A stretch of DNA of 64,000 nucleotides from NCBI RefSeq assembly GCF_902168175.1, contig NZ_CABHOU010000009.1, forward strand, positions 1 through 64,000. The letters run 5' to 3'. How positions within the stretch are numbered: position 1 is the first letter of the stretch; each line of letters opens with the position of its first letter. A program made the position numbers and the translations under genes. Shown here piece after piece: positions 1 to 8,070 of the stretch. The notes under the pieces were generated by a model. It saw only the letters and a program-made list of their open reading frames with translations, was not told the origin of the DNA and searched no databases. The stretch comes from an uncultured Chitinophaga sp. Lineage in GTDB: Bacteria > Bacteroidota > Bacteroidia > Chitinophagales > Chitinophagaceae.

Positions 1-218
1 CAGTAGCCCCGCTCGCCGACCTGATGCGCTGGAGCAAACCCGTTCTCAAAAAAGCCCCCTATGATAACGGCGGTGTTCCTGCCGGACTCATTTGCCTGAA
101 GGGCGGCGACCTGGCCCAGGAGATTTCCGAAAGTGGTTTCCGACCGAAGAAACAGGACATCTACAGACTTTTCCCGGAAGAGTATTTCAAAGACAAATAC
201 ATTCTAAGCGTCAGATAA
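1..218 (+). CDS. rsmG: 16S rRNA (guanine-527-N7)-methyltransferase RsmG, C-terminal end (5' truncated by window edge)
   Basis: Only the last ~72 residues are in the window; the frame is open back to base 3, so the gene begins upstream. The visible part reads VAPLADLMRWSKPVLKK, then LICLKGGDL, and ends in a segment with FKDKYILSVR. This matches the end of the RsmG (GidB) Rossmann methyltransferase: the VA-PL segment after the SAM site, the LKGG turn and the final beta strand. RsmG uses SAM to methylate G527 of 16S rRNA in the cytoplasm. The SAM-binding core is outside the window, so the call rests on the C-terminus alone. It is followed by a repeat-rich gap. Confidence 0.85.
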   Translation, partial: VAPLADLMRWSKPVLKKAPYDNGGVPAGLICLKGGDLAQEISESGFRPKKQDIYRLFPEEYFKDKYILSVR

Positions 219-298
219 TCACCCACTTATCTGGCCCAAAACATCCTTTTCCCCGTTCAACAATGTGAAGGTAGGTGAATTGAAAACCACCGCAAAGC

Positions 299-369
299 TG
301 CGTGTCGCTGCGTGTCGCTGCGTGTCGCAGACTGTCGTGATTGTCGCGGAATGTCGTGATTGTCGCATA
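299..369. repeat. 10-bp degenerate tandem repeat (tgtcg core)
   Basis: Three near-identical 10-base units (CGTGTCGCTG) at about 301-330 are followed by four decayed units that keep the core TGTCG (331-369). The block lies in the 674-bp gap after rsmG and just before an 11-bp repeat block. No convincing ORF uses it. Function unknown; replication slippage is the simplest origin. Confidence 0.75.
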
Positions 370-390
370 TTGACTCGTCCTAAAATAGCA

Positions 391-530
391 GAGGGTATGC
401 TGAGAGCGTAGTGAGAGCGTGCTGAGAGCGTACCGAGAGCGTACCGAGAGCGTAGTGAGAGCGTAGTGAGAGCGTACCGAGAGCGTACCGAGAGCGTAGT
501 GAGAGCGTGCGAGAGCGTACCGAGAGTATG
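391..530. repeat. 11-bp tandem repeat array, about 13 units
   Basis: Units follow GAGAGCGTAvY with period 11. Start positions read from the sequence are 391 (diverged), 402, 413, 424, 435, 446, 457, 468, 479, 490, 501 (one base short), 511 and 522 (diverged). The last two bases of a unit are GT, CT or CC. It lies in the 219-892 gap between rsmG and the sigma factor gene; apart from the two repeat blocks I see no gene in that gap. On the minus strand the unit reads GGTACGCTCTC, which resembles the 11-bp unit upstream of the injection-system operon (34549-34581). Confidence 0.9.
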
Positions 531-892
531 GACAGCGTATCAAAGAGCATAAAAAACACACGTCCCCAGTCCTCAAAAATCTTTACATCTGTAAAGAATT
601 GCGCCAGTTAGCGAATCATGAGATCAGCAAACCGCTATTCATTGATTTTATACGATATCTCGCGGCCTCCTGATCATTATACCTGCCAATATCCTTTCCA
701 TCCTCCAAATAAAACCTTCCTGCATAGGGGCTACCTGCTGCCAGAAGCGTCAAATTGATTATCAGGATGTTAAGAACATGTAGTACATTGACCTGGCGTA
801 CCGGGATAAAAATATTTCCGGTTTTACAATATCGGAAACGCACGCTCGTCTTCCTTAGTAAGATGAGAGAGTTGCTCTTCATACAAACAGCT

Positions 893-1453
893 ATGGCAGC
901 CGAACAAAACGAGCGCATAAAGGAAACGGTGCAAAAGGAACGGAAGCGTTTACTGCATTTCATCCGGAAACGGGTAGATAATGTGGATGATGCTGAAGAC
1001 ATTTTGCAGGATGTTTTCTACCAGTTTACCCAATACCTTAGGGTGGGTACTGAGGTAGATTCCATCACCGGATGGCTGTTTGCCGTAACCCGGAACAGGA
1101 TCACGGACTGGTTCCGCAAGAAACGGGAAGACAACTTTTCTGATATCCAGTTTAAAAGTGACGACGGCCAGGACACTCTTTTTCTATCCGACATACTTTC
1201 TGACAACTCCCCCGGTGCCGATGCTCCCATGGTGCGCAAGCTAACGATGGAAGCGATTATGGAAGCCCTGGGTGAACTCCCGGAAGAACAGCGGTATGTG
1301 TTCCTGCAGCATGAGGTAGAAGGTAAATCCTTCAAAGAAATTTCCAAAGCCACCGGCGTGTCCGTGAACACGTTATTGTCAAGGAAAAGATATGCGGTGC
1401 TGTATTTACGTGAAAGACTGGCAGATTTGTACAACGAGTTTTTAAATTCTTAA
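893..1453 (+). CDS. RNA polymerase sigma factor, ECF / sigma-70 family
   Basis: A 186-aa protein when started at ATG 893 (an in-frame ATG at 863 is also possible; the longer open frame back to 755 has no family resemblance). It has sigma region 2 features (VDNVDDAEDILQDVFYQF, GWLFAVTRNRITDWFRKK) and, after a variable linker, sigma region 4 (ALGELPEEQRYVFLQHEVEG, then the helix-turn-helix FKEISKATGVSVNTLLSRKR). This is the normal size and domain order of ECF sigma factors, which direct core RNA polymerase to stress or envelope regulons. The next gene, 10 bp downstream, encodes a small membrane protein that could be a regulator, but no classical anti-sigma domain is visible. Confidence 0.88.
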   Translation: MAAEQNERIKETVQKERKRLLHFIRKRVDNVDDAEDILQDVFYQFTQYLRVGTEVDSITGWLFAVTRNRITDWFRKKREDNFSDIQFKSDDGQDTLFLSDILSDNSPGADAPMVRKLTMEAIMEALGELPEEQRYVFLQHEVEGKSFKEISKATGVSVNTLLSRKRYAVLYLRERLADLYNEFLNS

Positions 1454-1463
1454 ACGAATAGTT

Positions 1464-1853
1464 ATGAAACGATTTTCTGTGGCCCACTTTTTAAAGTTTG
1501 TCGTAATGGCAGTTGCCTGCGTTGGGCTACTGGGTTTCGTGACCATGTTCCTGTGGAACTGGCTGATACCCGTACTTTTCAGTGGTCCCATCATCTCGTT
1601 CTGGCAGGCACTTGGCCTGTTACTGCTTAGCAAGTTGCTGTTAAGCGGCTTTGGCAGAGGCGGTGGCCCCTGGGGCGAAAAAGGCCAGCAGCGATGGAAA
1701 GAAAAGATGAAAGCCAAAATGCAGCACATGTCTTCGGAAGAGAAAGCCAGGTTTAAACAGAACCTTTCCAAATGTATGGGAGGCAGATGGGCAAAACTGG
1801 AAGAGGAAGAAGAGAAGCAACAGCCCGGAGAAAGTAATAAGCCGACTGAGTAA
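1464..1853 (+). CDS. Small membrane protein linked to the ECF sigma gene
   Basis: A 129-aa protein. It has a short basic N-terminus, two hydrophobic stretches (roughly residues 10-32 and 38-62), a Gly-rich turn (FGRGGGPWGEKG), and a charged helical tail including MSSEEKARFKQNLSKCMGG and a run of glutamates. The tail segment recalls the helical style of CpxP-like proteins, but that is only a resemblance. It follows the sigma gene by 10 bp on the same strand and a terminator follows it, so the two form a likely operon. A role in regulating the sigma factor or in envelope sensing is inference from context. I do not recognise a named family. Confidence 0.7.
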   Translation: MKRFSVAHFLKFVVMAVACVGLLGFVTMFLWNWLIPVLFSGPIISFWQALGLLLLSKLLLSGFGRGGGPWGEKGQQRWKEKMKAKMQHMSSEEKARFKQNLSKCMGGRWAKLEEEEEKQQPGESNKPTE

Positions 1854-1863
1854 TAAATATGCC

Positions 1864-1895
1864 ACGTCCCGGCCACTGCGCCGGGACGTTTTAAA
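1864..1895 (+). terminator. Rho-independent terminator after the sigma factor operon
   Basis: Ten-base perfect stem ACGTCCCGGC / GCCGGGACGT (1864-1873 and 1880-1889) with a 6-base loop, followed by TTTAAA. It begins 10 bases after the membrane protein stop codon. Confidence 0.75.
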
Positions 1896-1917
1896 TAACC
1901 TGACTATACTGACGAAC

Positions 1918-2160
1918 ATGGAAACCGCTCACTACCTAAATCACAGCGCTATGATAGGGATATTTAAAACCAATATCGCCACGCAAAGCGAAAGTTATAA
2001 CGTACTCAAAGCTATCCAGCAACACTTCGACGTAGGCCAATGTAATGTAGATATTGAAGATTGCGACAGGGTGCTGCGCATCGTAGACCTGAAAGTCCCG
2101 GAAGATAAAATGATGGAATTCGTACGCATGCAGGGCTTCCTGTGCGAGGCACTTGAATAG
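1918..2160 (+). CDS. Small conserved-looking protein, unknown function
   Basis: 80 aa from ATG 1918, or 69 aa from the in-frame ATG at 1951 (MIGIFKTNI). The alternating pattern (IFKTNI strand, ESYNVLKAIQQHF helix, CNVDIEDCDRVLRIVDL strand pair, DKMMEFVRMQGF helix) suggests a small beta-alpha-beta fold like heavy-metal-associated domains. The CxxC metal motif is absent, although two cysteines flank VDIED. No signal peptide or membrane segment. It lies between a terminator and the DinB gene. Function not assigned. Confidence 0.6.
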   Translation: METAHYLNHSAMIGIFKTNIATQSESYNVLKAIQQHFDVGQCNVDIEDCDRVLRIVDLKVPEDKMMEFVRMQGFLCEALE

Positions 2161-2285
2161 CCACCTTAACGTTAGGCAGCACCAAAAAAGAATAGTACAT
2201 TAGCATACCACAGTACTATCACTGCCCGGGTACCTGCTTAACCATCAACTGTAAAACACTGTTCACAACGAAAAACCTTAAGACC

Positions 2286-2849
2286 ATGAACAGGAAAGAA
2301 ATAGGCACGCTGCTGAACACAAACTTCAATGCATTCGCAGACTTTATAGATTCATTATCCGATCATCGCTTTACGGTATCGCCGGAAGGTAAATGGTCGG
2401 CAGGGCAACAGCTGGACCACCTCGTTCGCAGTACCCGCCCCGTAAACAAAGCATTGAGCTTACCTAAATTCGCGCTGCGCTTTTACGGCAAACCTAAAAC
2501 ATCCTCCCGTGCTTACGAAGTAGTGGTAAGCGATTACCGGAAAGTACTGGCGCAGGGCGGAGAATCGTCCCGGGCCTTTATTCCCGGCGTTGTACACCTG
2601 CCACAACGGGAGTCATTACTCAAACAGTTCCATCAACAAAAAGACCGGTTAATAAGCCTGACCGAACAGCGCGACGAAGCCGAGCTTGATAATTACCAGT
2701 TACCTCATCCACTGCTTGGAAAAATTACGGTAAGGGAGATGTTGTACTTCACCGCTTACCACACCGCTCACCACCTGCACGATTTGCAAACCCGTGAGCA
2801 GTTGCGTAAGAACCCGTGGAATAGCGCATTGGAACAAGTTATATTCTGA
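2286..2849 (+). CDS. DinB-family protein (DinB-like four-helix metal-binding fold)
   Basis: 187 aa. The expected histidine triad of the DinB/YfiT superfamily is present: His45 in GQQLDHLV and the pair around 159-163 in AYHTAHHLHDL. The LLNTNFNAFADFIDSL first helix and the KWSAGQQLDHL second helix fit the four-helix bundle. Members are cytoplasmic and include thiol-dependent transferases and many proteins of unknown activity; substrate here is unknown. It stands alone, about 125 bp after the previous gene, and ends in a strong terminator. Confidence 0.82.
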   Translation: MNRKEIGTLLNTNFNAFADFIDSLSDHRFTVSPEGKWSAGQQLDHLVRSTRPVNKALSLPKFALRFYGKPKTSSRAYEVVVSDYRKVLAQGGESSRAFIPGVVHLPQRESLLKQFHQQKDRLISLTEQRDEAELDNYQLPHPLLGKITVREMLYFTAYHTAHHLHDLQTREQLRKNPWNSALEQVIF

Positions 2850-2860
2850 GGAAAAAATTT

Positions 2861-2880
2861 GGCGGTGTATACATATACCC
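2861..2880. repeat. Dispersed GGTGTATA palindromic element, copy 1
   Basis: GGCGGTGTATACATATACCC lies between the dinB-like stop codon and the terminator. It is a near-palindrome sharing GGCGGTGTATAC with the copies at 43837-43850 and 43905-43918 and with the 60.1-60.3 kb repeat. Confidence 0.5.
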
Positions 2881-2886
2881 GTCATG

Positions 2887-2925
2887 AAAAAAGGGACCGG
2901 CGAAGAAAGCCGGTCCCTTTTTTGT
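2887..2925 (+). terminator. Rho-independent terminator
   Basis: Stem AAAGGGACCGGC / GCCGGTCCCTTT around loop GAAGAAA, followed by a T run. It ends the DinB-family gene. The A-rich 5' arm lets it act from the opposite strand too. Confidence 0.88.
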
Positions 2926-2965
2926 TTTTTGAAGATACGATAATTTTATGTTGAGTAGCGCGATG

Positions 2966-3001
2966 CCGATGAAAGGAGCGTCGCAACGGACGCTTCATCG
3001 G
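2966..3001. terminator. Imperfect inverted repeat after the M1 peptidase gene
   Basis: CCGATGAA-AGGAGCGTC, short loop, GGACGCTTCATCGG: a stem with a small bulge just downstream (minus strand) of the peptidase stop codon at 3012. No strong T run on the minus strand, so it may be a weak terminator or an mRNA 3' protection hairpin. Confidence 0.4.
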
Positions 3002-3011
3002 AAATCTGTCG

Positions 3012-4880
3012 CTAAGCTACTGCCTTATTATTACTTCTGTCGATATCAGCCATGCGCTGGCTGGGGTCTATCTCCACGCTTTTCAAATCTTTAATGGGCA
3101 CGCCCAGGTTGATTTCGTACGTAGGGTGCGTCCACTTCCAGGCGTCGTGCATGGTGCGCGGGATGCTTTCGGTTTCATTCGGTTTGGCGCCGAACATCAG
3201 GTCGAGGGGAATGTAGTGCGTTACCTTACGACCGTCTTTCATTTCCACTACAAAATCAACGGGCATCGGCATCAGGCCTTTGCGGCGCAGGCGCACGATA
3301 GTGCTGCCGTTTTGCTCGTAAACACTATCCAGCGCATAGTCGATGTGTTTGGTCGTGTTTACGAAGTACATTTTGTACCAGTCGAGTTGTATACCGCTTG
3401 TTTTTTCCATCACGCGAACAAAGTCGTTCACGTTGGGATGTTTAAAACGCCAGTCCCAATAGTAGCGCAACAGCCCTTTATCGCGGTTGGCCGCACCGAT
3501 GATGTAGCCCAATTGCTCCAGGAACACCGCTCCTTTTGAATAGGACGAAATACTGTAACCGTTGTTGGTGCTAAAATGGTCGGCATGTGTACTCATTGGC
3601 TCTTCACGGCCGCTTTTGATCAAACTGAAGTAGTTGTCGTACGAGCCGGCCAGCGGCCATTTACCCACGAGCGTATCGATAGTAGCGTGCAGGATATTTT
3701 CTTCCCCGAAAGTCGTAAAACCTTCGTCCATCCATGGATACAGGCTTTCGTTAGTTCCCAGCATGCCCTGGTACCAGCTATGCATCCATTCATGCACGGC
3801 AACACCATACAAGCCAGCTATTTTGCCCGTACCTAATATCAGCGTAGCCATGGGGTATTCCATACCACCATCGCCGCCCTGGATAAAGGAGTATTGTTTG
3901 TAAGGATAAGGGCCGTAGTGCGTTTTAGCGTAAGCATACGCCTTCGCCATCATGTCGGGCAACAGCGGCCATGTTTTGGAAGTGGTATCTGTAGCGATGT
4001 AAAAGAAATGCGCGGTGAAGTCGTCTATCTTTTTGGTGATATGTGTATACTTTGTATCGGCTGCCCAAACAAAATCATGCACGTTAGGAGCAACGAACTG
4101 CCAGTTCAATTTGCTACCCGCAGTCACTACCTTTGTACCCGGCGCCTCGTAACCATGCCCGATCTGCTGCGGATTTTGCAGGTAACCGGTAGCGGCAATG
4201 GTGTAAGCTTTATCCATGCTGATGGTCACATCGAAGTCGCCCCATACACCGTAAAACTCGCGCGCGATGTATGGTGTTGGATGCCAGCCTTCATAATCGT
4301 ATTCGCACATTTTCGGGTACCACTGCGCCATGGAATAATCCACTCCTTCTTTGTTATTGCGGCCACTGCGGCGGATCTGTACAGGCACCTGCGCCTCAAA
4401 TTCCATATCGAACGTTGCACTGCTTTTGGGCAGAATGGGTTTGTCCAGCTCCACTACCAGGATAGTTTCCTGCATGTTGAAAGTCTGTTTGCGGCCATTC
4501 ATTTTTAAGGAAAGTACTTTCTGGTAGCCGATTTCGTTTGGCTGTAGTTTGGAAATGCGGTCTACAACACGGCCATCCCAGTCGTAACGGTTGTTGCCGT
4601 TACGGTCTTTACCCAGCAATACTTTACCTAGCTCAAGGCTGCGTACGTCCATGGAGCTGTTAGGCTGAAAGGCATTCCAGTAAAGGTGATAGAATACTTT
4701 GTACAGGGTATCGGGCGAATTATTAAAATATTGCAGGCTTTGTTTACCTGCAAACCGGTTAGTGGCCGCGTCCATGTCGATATTCATCTTATACTTTACG
4801 CGCTGCTGCCACCTGTCGGGCTGGGCGGATGCCGACAAAGCTGTCAGCGCCAGGAGGCCCGAAAACAGAAAATTTCTCAT
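3012..4880 (-). CDS. Secreted M1-family zinc metallopeptidase (gluzincin aminopeptidase-like)
   Basis: 622 aa with an N-terminal signal peptide (MRNFLFSGLLALTALSASAQ). The gluzincin site is complete: GGMEY (about 338-342, equivalent to the M1 GxMEN exopeptidase motif) and HEWMH at 363-367, followed 18 residues later by the zinc ligand Glu386 in MDEGFTTFGEE. The N-terminal ~200 residues are beta-rich as in M1 enzymes. It likely cleaves peptides in the periplasm or at the cell surface. It lies 35 bp downstream of the eCIS ATPase gene on the same strand, so read-through is possible. A promoter-like sequence inside the end of the ATPase gene suggests separate control. A role in the injection system is not indicated. 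Confidence 0.88.
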   Translation of the reverse strand: MRNFLFSGLLALTALSASAQPDRWQQRVKYKMNIDMDAATNRFAGKQSLQYFNNSPDTLYKVFYHLYWNAFQPNSSMDVRSLELGKVLLGKDRNGNNRYDWDGRVVDRISKLQPNEIGYQKVLSLKMNGRKQTFNMQETILVVELDKPILPKSSATFDMEFEAQVPVQIRRSGRNNKEGVDYSMAQWYPKMCEYDYEGWHPTPYIAREFYGVWGDFDVTISMDKAYTIAATGYLQNPQQIGHGYEAPGTKVVTAGSKLNWQFVAPNVHDFVWAADTKYTHITKKIDDFTAHFFYIATDTTSKTWPLLPDMMAKAYAYAKTHYGPYPYKQYSFIQGGDGGMEYPMATLILGTGKIAGLYGVAVHEWMHSWYQGMLGTNESLYPWMDEGFTTFGEENILHATIDTLVGKWPLAGSYDNYFSLIKSGREEPMSTHADHFSTNNGYSISSYSKGAVFLEQLGYIIGAANRDKGLLRYYWDWRFKHPNVNDFVRVMEKTSGIQLDWYKMYFVNTTKHIDYALDSVYEQNGSTIVRLRRKGLMPMPVDFVVEMKDGRKVTHYIPLDLMFGAKPNETESIPRTMHDAWKWTHPTYEINLGVPIKDLKSVEIDPSQRMADIDRSNNKAVA

Positions 4881-4911
4881 ACGAAGCAGAAATAGTTAAG
4901 CAGCGAAAATA

Positions 4912-4942
4912 CAAATTATAGCGACTTCTCCTCCTTCCCGAA
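4912..4942 (-). promoter_or_regulatory. Candidate promoter for the M1 peptidase gene
   Basis: On the minus strand TTCG (4942-4939), 18 bases, then TATAATTTG (4920-4912), close to but one base longer than the Bacteroidota TAnnTTTG box. It sits 32 bp upstream of the start codon and overlaps the 3' end of the ATPase gene. Confidence 0.35.
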
Positions 4943-6223
4943 CTCTTTCCGCACTCCTTCGAGGATATCCTTGAGCAGCAACTCCCCTTTTTGCCGGGCA
5001 AAAGCCTGTAGACTGGCGTATTGCATAATGTTAAGGATGGCCGCCCCCGTAAGATCGAACCGTTCAGCTAGTTGCTTCAGGTCCACGGAGTTATGAAGTT
5101 TCAGACTGGCGGGCATCGACTTTTGCCATAACTGCAGCCGCTCGTCGGGACTGGGCATTGGGAAGTGAATGATGGCGTGAAAACGGCGCAGAAAAGCCTC
5201 GTCGAGATTATTTTTTATGTTGGACGCGAGGATGAGCAGGCCCGGAAAATCCTCGACGCGTTGCAACAGGTACGACACTTCCTGGTTGGCGAAACGGTCG
5301 TGGGCGCTTTGCACATTGGTACGTTTGCCAAAAAGCGCATCTGCTTCGTCGAAAAACAGGATCCAGTTTTTATGTTCCGCGCGGTTGAATACCTTTTCCA
5401 GGTTCTTCTCCGTTTCACCGATGTATTTAGAGATCACCTGCGAGAGATCGATGCGGTATACATCTTTCCCGAACTGTTTCCCTAACAGGTTGGCCGTAAG
5501 CGTTTTGCCGGTGCCCGAAGGACCATAAAACAAGGCCCTGTAGCCGCGTTGTACTTTACGGGCGAGGTTAGCATCGCTGCTAAACTGGTGGTGATATTTC
5601 AGCCAGGTGCTGATGTCGCCAATCTGTTCGCGGGTGATGGGATGTAACACTACATCCTCCCAGGTCATTTTTGTTTGCAGTTTACGGGCAGGGAAATCCG
5701 GGCTAAAACGGGGCGGGCGTTCGCCGCCATGCAGGGTTTTGTCGAGCCATTCCTGCGAAAGCACCAGGCGTCCGCTCATTGGAGGCTCGCCTGCTTTCAC
5801 CTCACCGAGGGTCAACACCTCCTCGCGGTAAAAATTCCCTTCGTCGGCGAAGTAGCTTTGTACCTGCAGGCGTTTACTGATTTGCCGCCCGGCCAGCAGC
5901 AACTGCGCCGTTTCTCCAGTTGGCAGCATTCCGCGATGCGTCACTCCTTTTACCCCGCCAAACTCCGCGAAATCGCCTCCCTGCGGCAGGTACTGCTGAA
6001 TAATCGTTTCAAAAAAGTTAGGTTGAAGATGCGGCACTAACGCCAGTAATAACACCACTTGCTCTCCAGGCGTGAAGGAGGCGAAAGAAGATAACGACGA
6101 GGTGCTTTCGGCAATATCATCCAGGTATACCTTCGGTTCCATTTCTTTATGCGAGAAGTGAGCAGCCAGTCGCGCGTGCATAAAAACAGCCAGTTGGTCC
6201 AGCGCCTGCGTTAATTCGTTCAT
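4916..6223 (-). CDS. eCIS AAA+ ATPase (Afp15/Pvc15-like)
   Basis: 435 aa. The C-terminal half is an AAA+ module: Walker A GPSGTGKT (about 234-241), Walker B ILFFDEAD (288-295), sensor-1 Asn in LASNIKNN (335) and arginine finger candidates in FLRRFH (346-347). The N-terminal ~200 residues are family-specific. In AFP/PVC-type systems a single AAA+ ATPase is conserved and thought to act in particle assembly or cargo loading in the producer cytoplasm. It is the last gene of the cluster, starting 2 bp after the DUF4157-OmpA gene stops, which implies translational coupling. Confidence 0.9.
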   Translation of the reverse strand: MNELTQALDQLAVFMHARLAAHFSHKEMEPKVYLDDIAESTSSLSSFASFTPGEQVVLLLALVPHLQPNFFETIIQQYLPQGGDFAEFGGVKGVTHRGMLPTGETAQLLLAGRQISKRLQVQSYFADEGNFYREEVLTLGEVKAGEPPMSGRLVLSQEWLDKTLHGGERPPRFSPDFPARKLQTKMTWEDVVLHPITREQIGDISTWLKYHHQFSSDANLARKVQRGYRALFYGPSGTGKTLTANLLGKQFGKDVYRIDLSQVISKYIGETEKNLEKVFNRAEHKNWILFFDEADALFGKRTNVQSAHDRFANQEVSYLLQRVEDFPGLLILASNIKNNLDEAFLRRFHAIIHFPMPSPDERLQLWQKSMPASLKLHNSVDLKQLAERFDLTGAAILNIMQYASLQAFARQKGELLLKDILEGVRKEFGKEEKSL

Positions 6224-6225
6224 TT

Positions 6226-7497
6226 TTATAACTTCTTAAACCATTTAATGATATTGTTCTCATCGAACTTCAGCGGCGGCAGTTTAAATATCTGCTCGCC
6301 GGGGGCAGGTTCGTACTTAGGGGCACCTGAAGGCGGTATTTCATATGGCGAAGGAATGGGCGGCGTCCACCTTTTTCCTTTCGCTGTTTGTATGGCAGCC
6401 TTAAAAGCTGCTTTGACCGCCTTCTTCGTGTTTTCGTCCGTCGGAATAAAATCAAGTGCTTTATCTACCAGCGATTCATCTGCATCCTTCGCCGCGTCGA
6501 TTACTTTCTCCCTCCAGTCTTTCGGCAACTTTTTCAGGATAGGATCGTGTTCGAGTACTTCCTGGATGGGCGTTTTGCGGGGGATGTTAAGATCCGGAAC
6601 GGGTTTGTAATTGAAAGACGGATCGGTTTCGCCTTCGGGGGTGTATTGATACGGCGGTATGATTTGCGGCGTTTTGTAATCGAAGTTGAGCGGTGGCGGG
6701 CTTGTCCAGTTAAGCCTGGGCGCAAAGGTGCGCCGGGCGGTGAACATCAGTTGCACCCGCCTGTTTTTCGGCTGCTTCTGGTCCGATTTCACAGCAGGTT
6801 CGCGTTCGCCCATACTGCGGGTGCTGATCATGGCTTCCGGCAGGGCGCCGTCACCGGAGGTCAGTTCTGCCTTCACCGCTTCAGCGCGGGCCAGTCCGAG
6901 CGCTTCATTTTTCGCTTCCGTATCTACCGCATCTGTATGGCCCCACAACGTGAGGAAGGAGTCGGGATAATTTATAAGCATGGCGCTGATCTGTTTTTTA
7001 TATTCTGCCAGCCTGATGATATGTTCTGGTGTAAGTACCGGTTGCCCAAACTCAAAGGCATCTATTTCAATCGAGTTTTCGTAAGAGTCCCATAAGGCTT
7101 TACCGCTCTCCCCTTCTTCACCGCCCAGCGGTTCGCGCTGGATATTACTTGTTTGTCCTCCCACCTGTTGCGCCACATGCGTCAGTTCATGCGCCATCAG
7201 TCGATTACCTTCACGCGTGCCCGGATTATAAAATCCATCGTTAAACACTACGTGGTTACCATGTGTGTATGCTTTGGCCTGCAGCGCATCAGCCGAAGCT
7301 GCCGCCTCTTTGCCCGTATGCACCTGCACCTGCGACAGATCAACGCCTAAACGCGGGGCAAAGAACTGTTGTTCTGCCGGCGACAAAGCCTTGCCTGTTC
7401 CGGGATTAAAGAACGATTGTTCATTCCCGAAAAACGGTGTTTCTTTTTGTTTGTCCTGCTGGACATGTTGTTTCCTTCTTTTACTCCGAGGTTTCAT
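6226..7497 (-). CDS. DUF4157 (eCIS-core) protein fused to an OmpA-like domain
   Basis: 423 aa, no signal peptide. Residues about 35-112 form the eCIS-core/DUF4157 domain: LSPAEQQFFAPRLGVDLSQV, a VQVHTG segment, the AKAYTHGNHVVFN strand pair and HELTH at 103-107 (HExxH). Residues about 147-252 are OmpA-like (FEFGQPVLTPEH, WGHTDAVDTEAKNEALGLARAEAVK, NRRVQLMF). The tail is Pro-rich with a helical segment. DUF4157 marks eCIS loci and occurs at the N-terminus of cargo. The OmpA-like domain suggests binding to peptidoglycan, either to anchor the particle or to act as cargo in the target envelope; which of these is not decided by the sequence. Confidence 0.85.
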   Translation of the reverse strand: MKPRSKRRKQHVQQDKQKETPFFGNEQSFFNPGTGKALSPAEQQFFAPRLGVDLSQVQVHTGKEAAASADALQAKAYTHGNHVVFNDGFYNPGTREGNRLMAHELTHVAQQVGGQTSNIQREPLGGEEGESGKALWDSYENSIEIDAFEFGQPVLTPEHIIRLAEYKKQISAMLINYPDSFLTLWGHTDAVDTEAKNEALGLARAEAVKAELTSGDGALPEAMISTRSMGEREPAVKSDQKQPKNRRVQLMFTARRTFAPRLNWTSPPPLNFDYKTPQIIPPYQYTPEGETDPSFNYKPVPDLNIPRKTPIQEVLEHDPILKKLPKDWREKVIDAAKDADESLVDKALDFIPTDENTKKAVKAAFKAAIQTAKGKRWTPPIPSPYEIPPSGAPKYEPAPGEQIFKLPPLKFDENNIIKWFKKL

Positions 7498-7529
7498 AAC
7501 AATTCAGTTTTCGGTGGAAGGGGAAAGTT

Positions 7530-8060
7530 TTATTTACAGGTGATTAATTGAAAATCTTCCTGGATAAGCTTTGTGAGCGAGCGGCCGGTGAAGGCCTCTA
7601 TGATGGCGAATATGCGCTCTTCATCGTTTTTATCTTCTTTGCTAAAGTGTTTTTCTGCGGGTAGCAGTTCACCTTCGTCCATTGCTATCTTACCATTGAG
7701 GATACCCCGTACGCGTTTACGTTCGCCATTTTCGAATAAAGAAAATCCGTAAGTGCCTGTAACTCCATCCAGCCAATAGATCAATATGTTTGTTTGGGAA
7801 GATGCAGTGGCGAGGAGTTCGTCCAGTTCGTACAATTCGGTGTCGTAAAAGTTCGCGTCCATTACGTATTCGTTTGCCTGTATCAGCGTGCAGTCATCCA
7901 CGTAAGCGTAGGCTACGCCCGCCCAGGTGGCGCTGGTTGCTGCTTTCATGGACACAGTACCTCCCTCACCGGCACAAGGTATCTCCAGCAGTTGTTGCCA
8001 GGTTTTCGGGGTTTGTTCGTAATTTTTTGAGAGGCACGCACCTCCGAATTTATAACTCAT
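7530..8060 (-). CDS. Candidate immunity protein for the adjacent giant effector (unknown family)
   Basis: 176 aa, acidic, no signal peptide or membrane segment. It starts 10 bp after the effector gene stops, the usual place for an immunity gene after a nuclease toxin. Recognisable features are limited: TWQQLLEIPC near the N-terminus, a central strand pattern ILIYWLDGVTGTYGFSLFEN and ELLPAEKHF, then a helix FAIIEAFTGRSL. The strand-turn pattern with a FENG turn and a later PAEK segment reminds me of DUF6928-type proteins, but this is a weak visual similarity. Immunity is inferred from position and size only. Alternatives are an effector chaperone or an unrelated eCIS accessory. Confidence 0.6.
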   Translation of the reverse strand: MSYKFGGACLSKNYEQTPKTWQQLLEIPCAGEGGTVSMKAATSATWAGVAYAYVDDCTLIQANEYVMDANFYDTELYELDELLATASSQTNILIYWLDGVTGTYGFSLFENGERKRVRGILNGKIAMDEGELLPAEKHFSKEDKNDEERIFAIIEAFTGRSLTKLIQEDFQLITCK

Positions 8061-8070
8061 CTCTTCCTTT

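Noticed and set aside
391..530. CRISPR array
   Set aside because: Units are 11 bp with no spacers and no cas genes nearby.
211..576. Minus-strand ORF of 121 aa over the tandem repeats
   Set aside because: Its protein is only translated 11-bp repeats (RSHYAL-type units); no family or start support.
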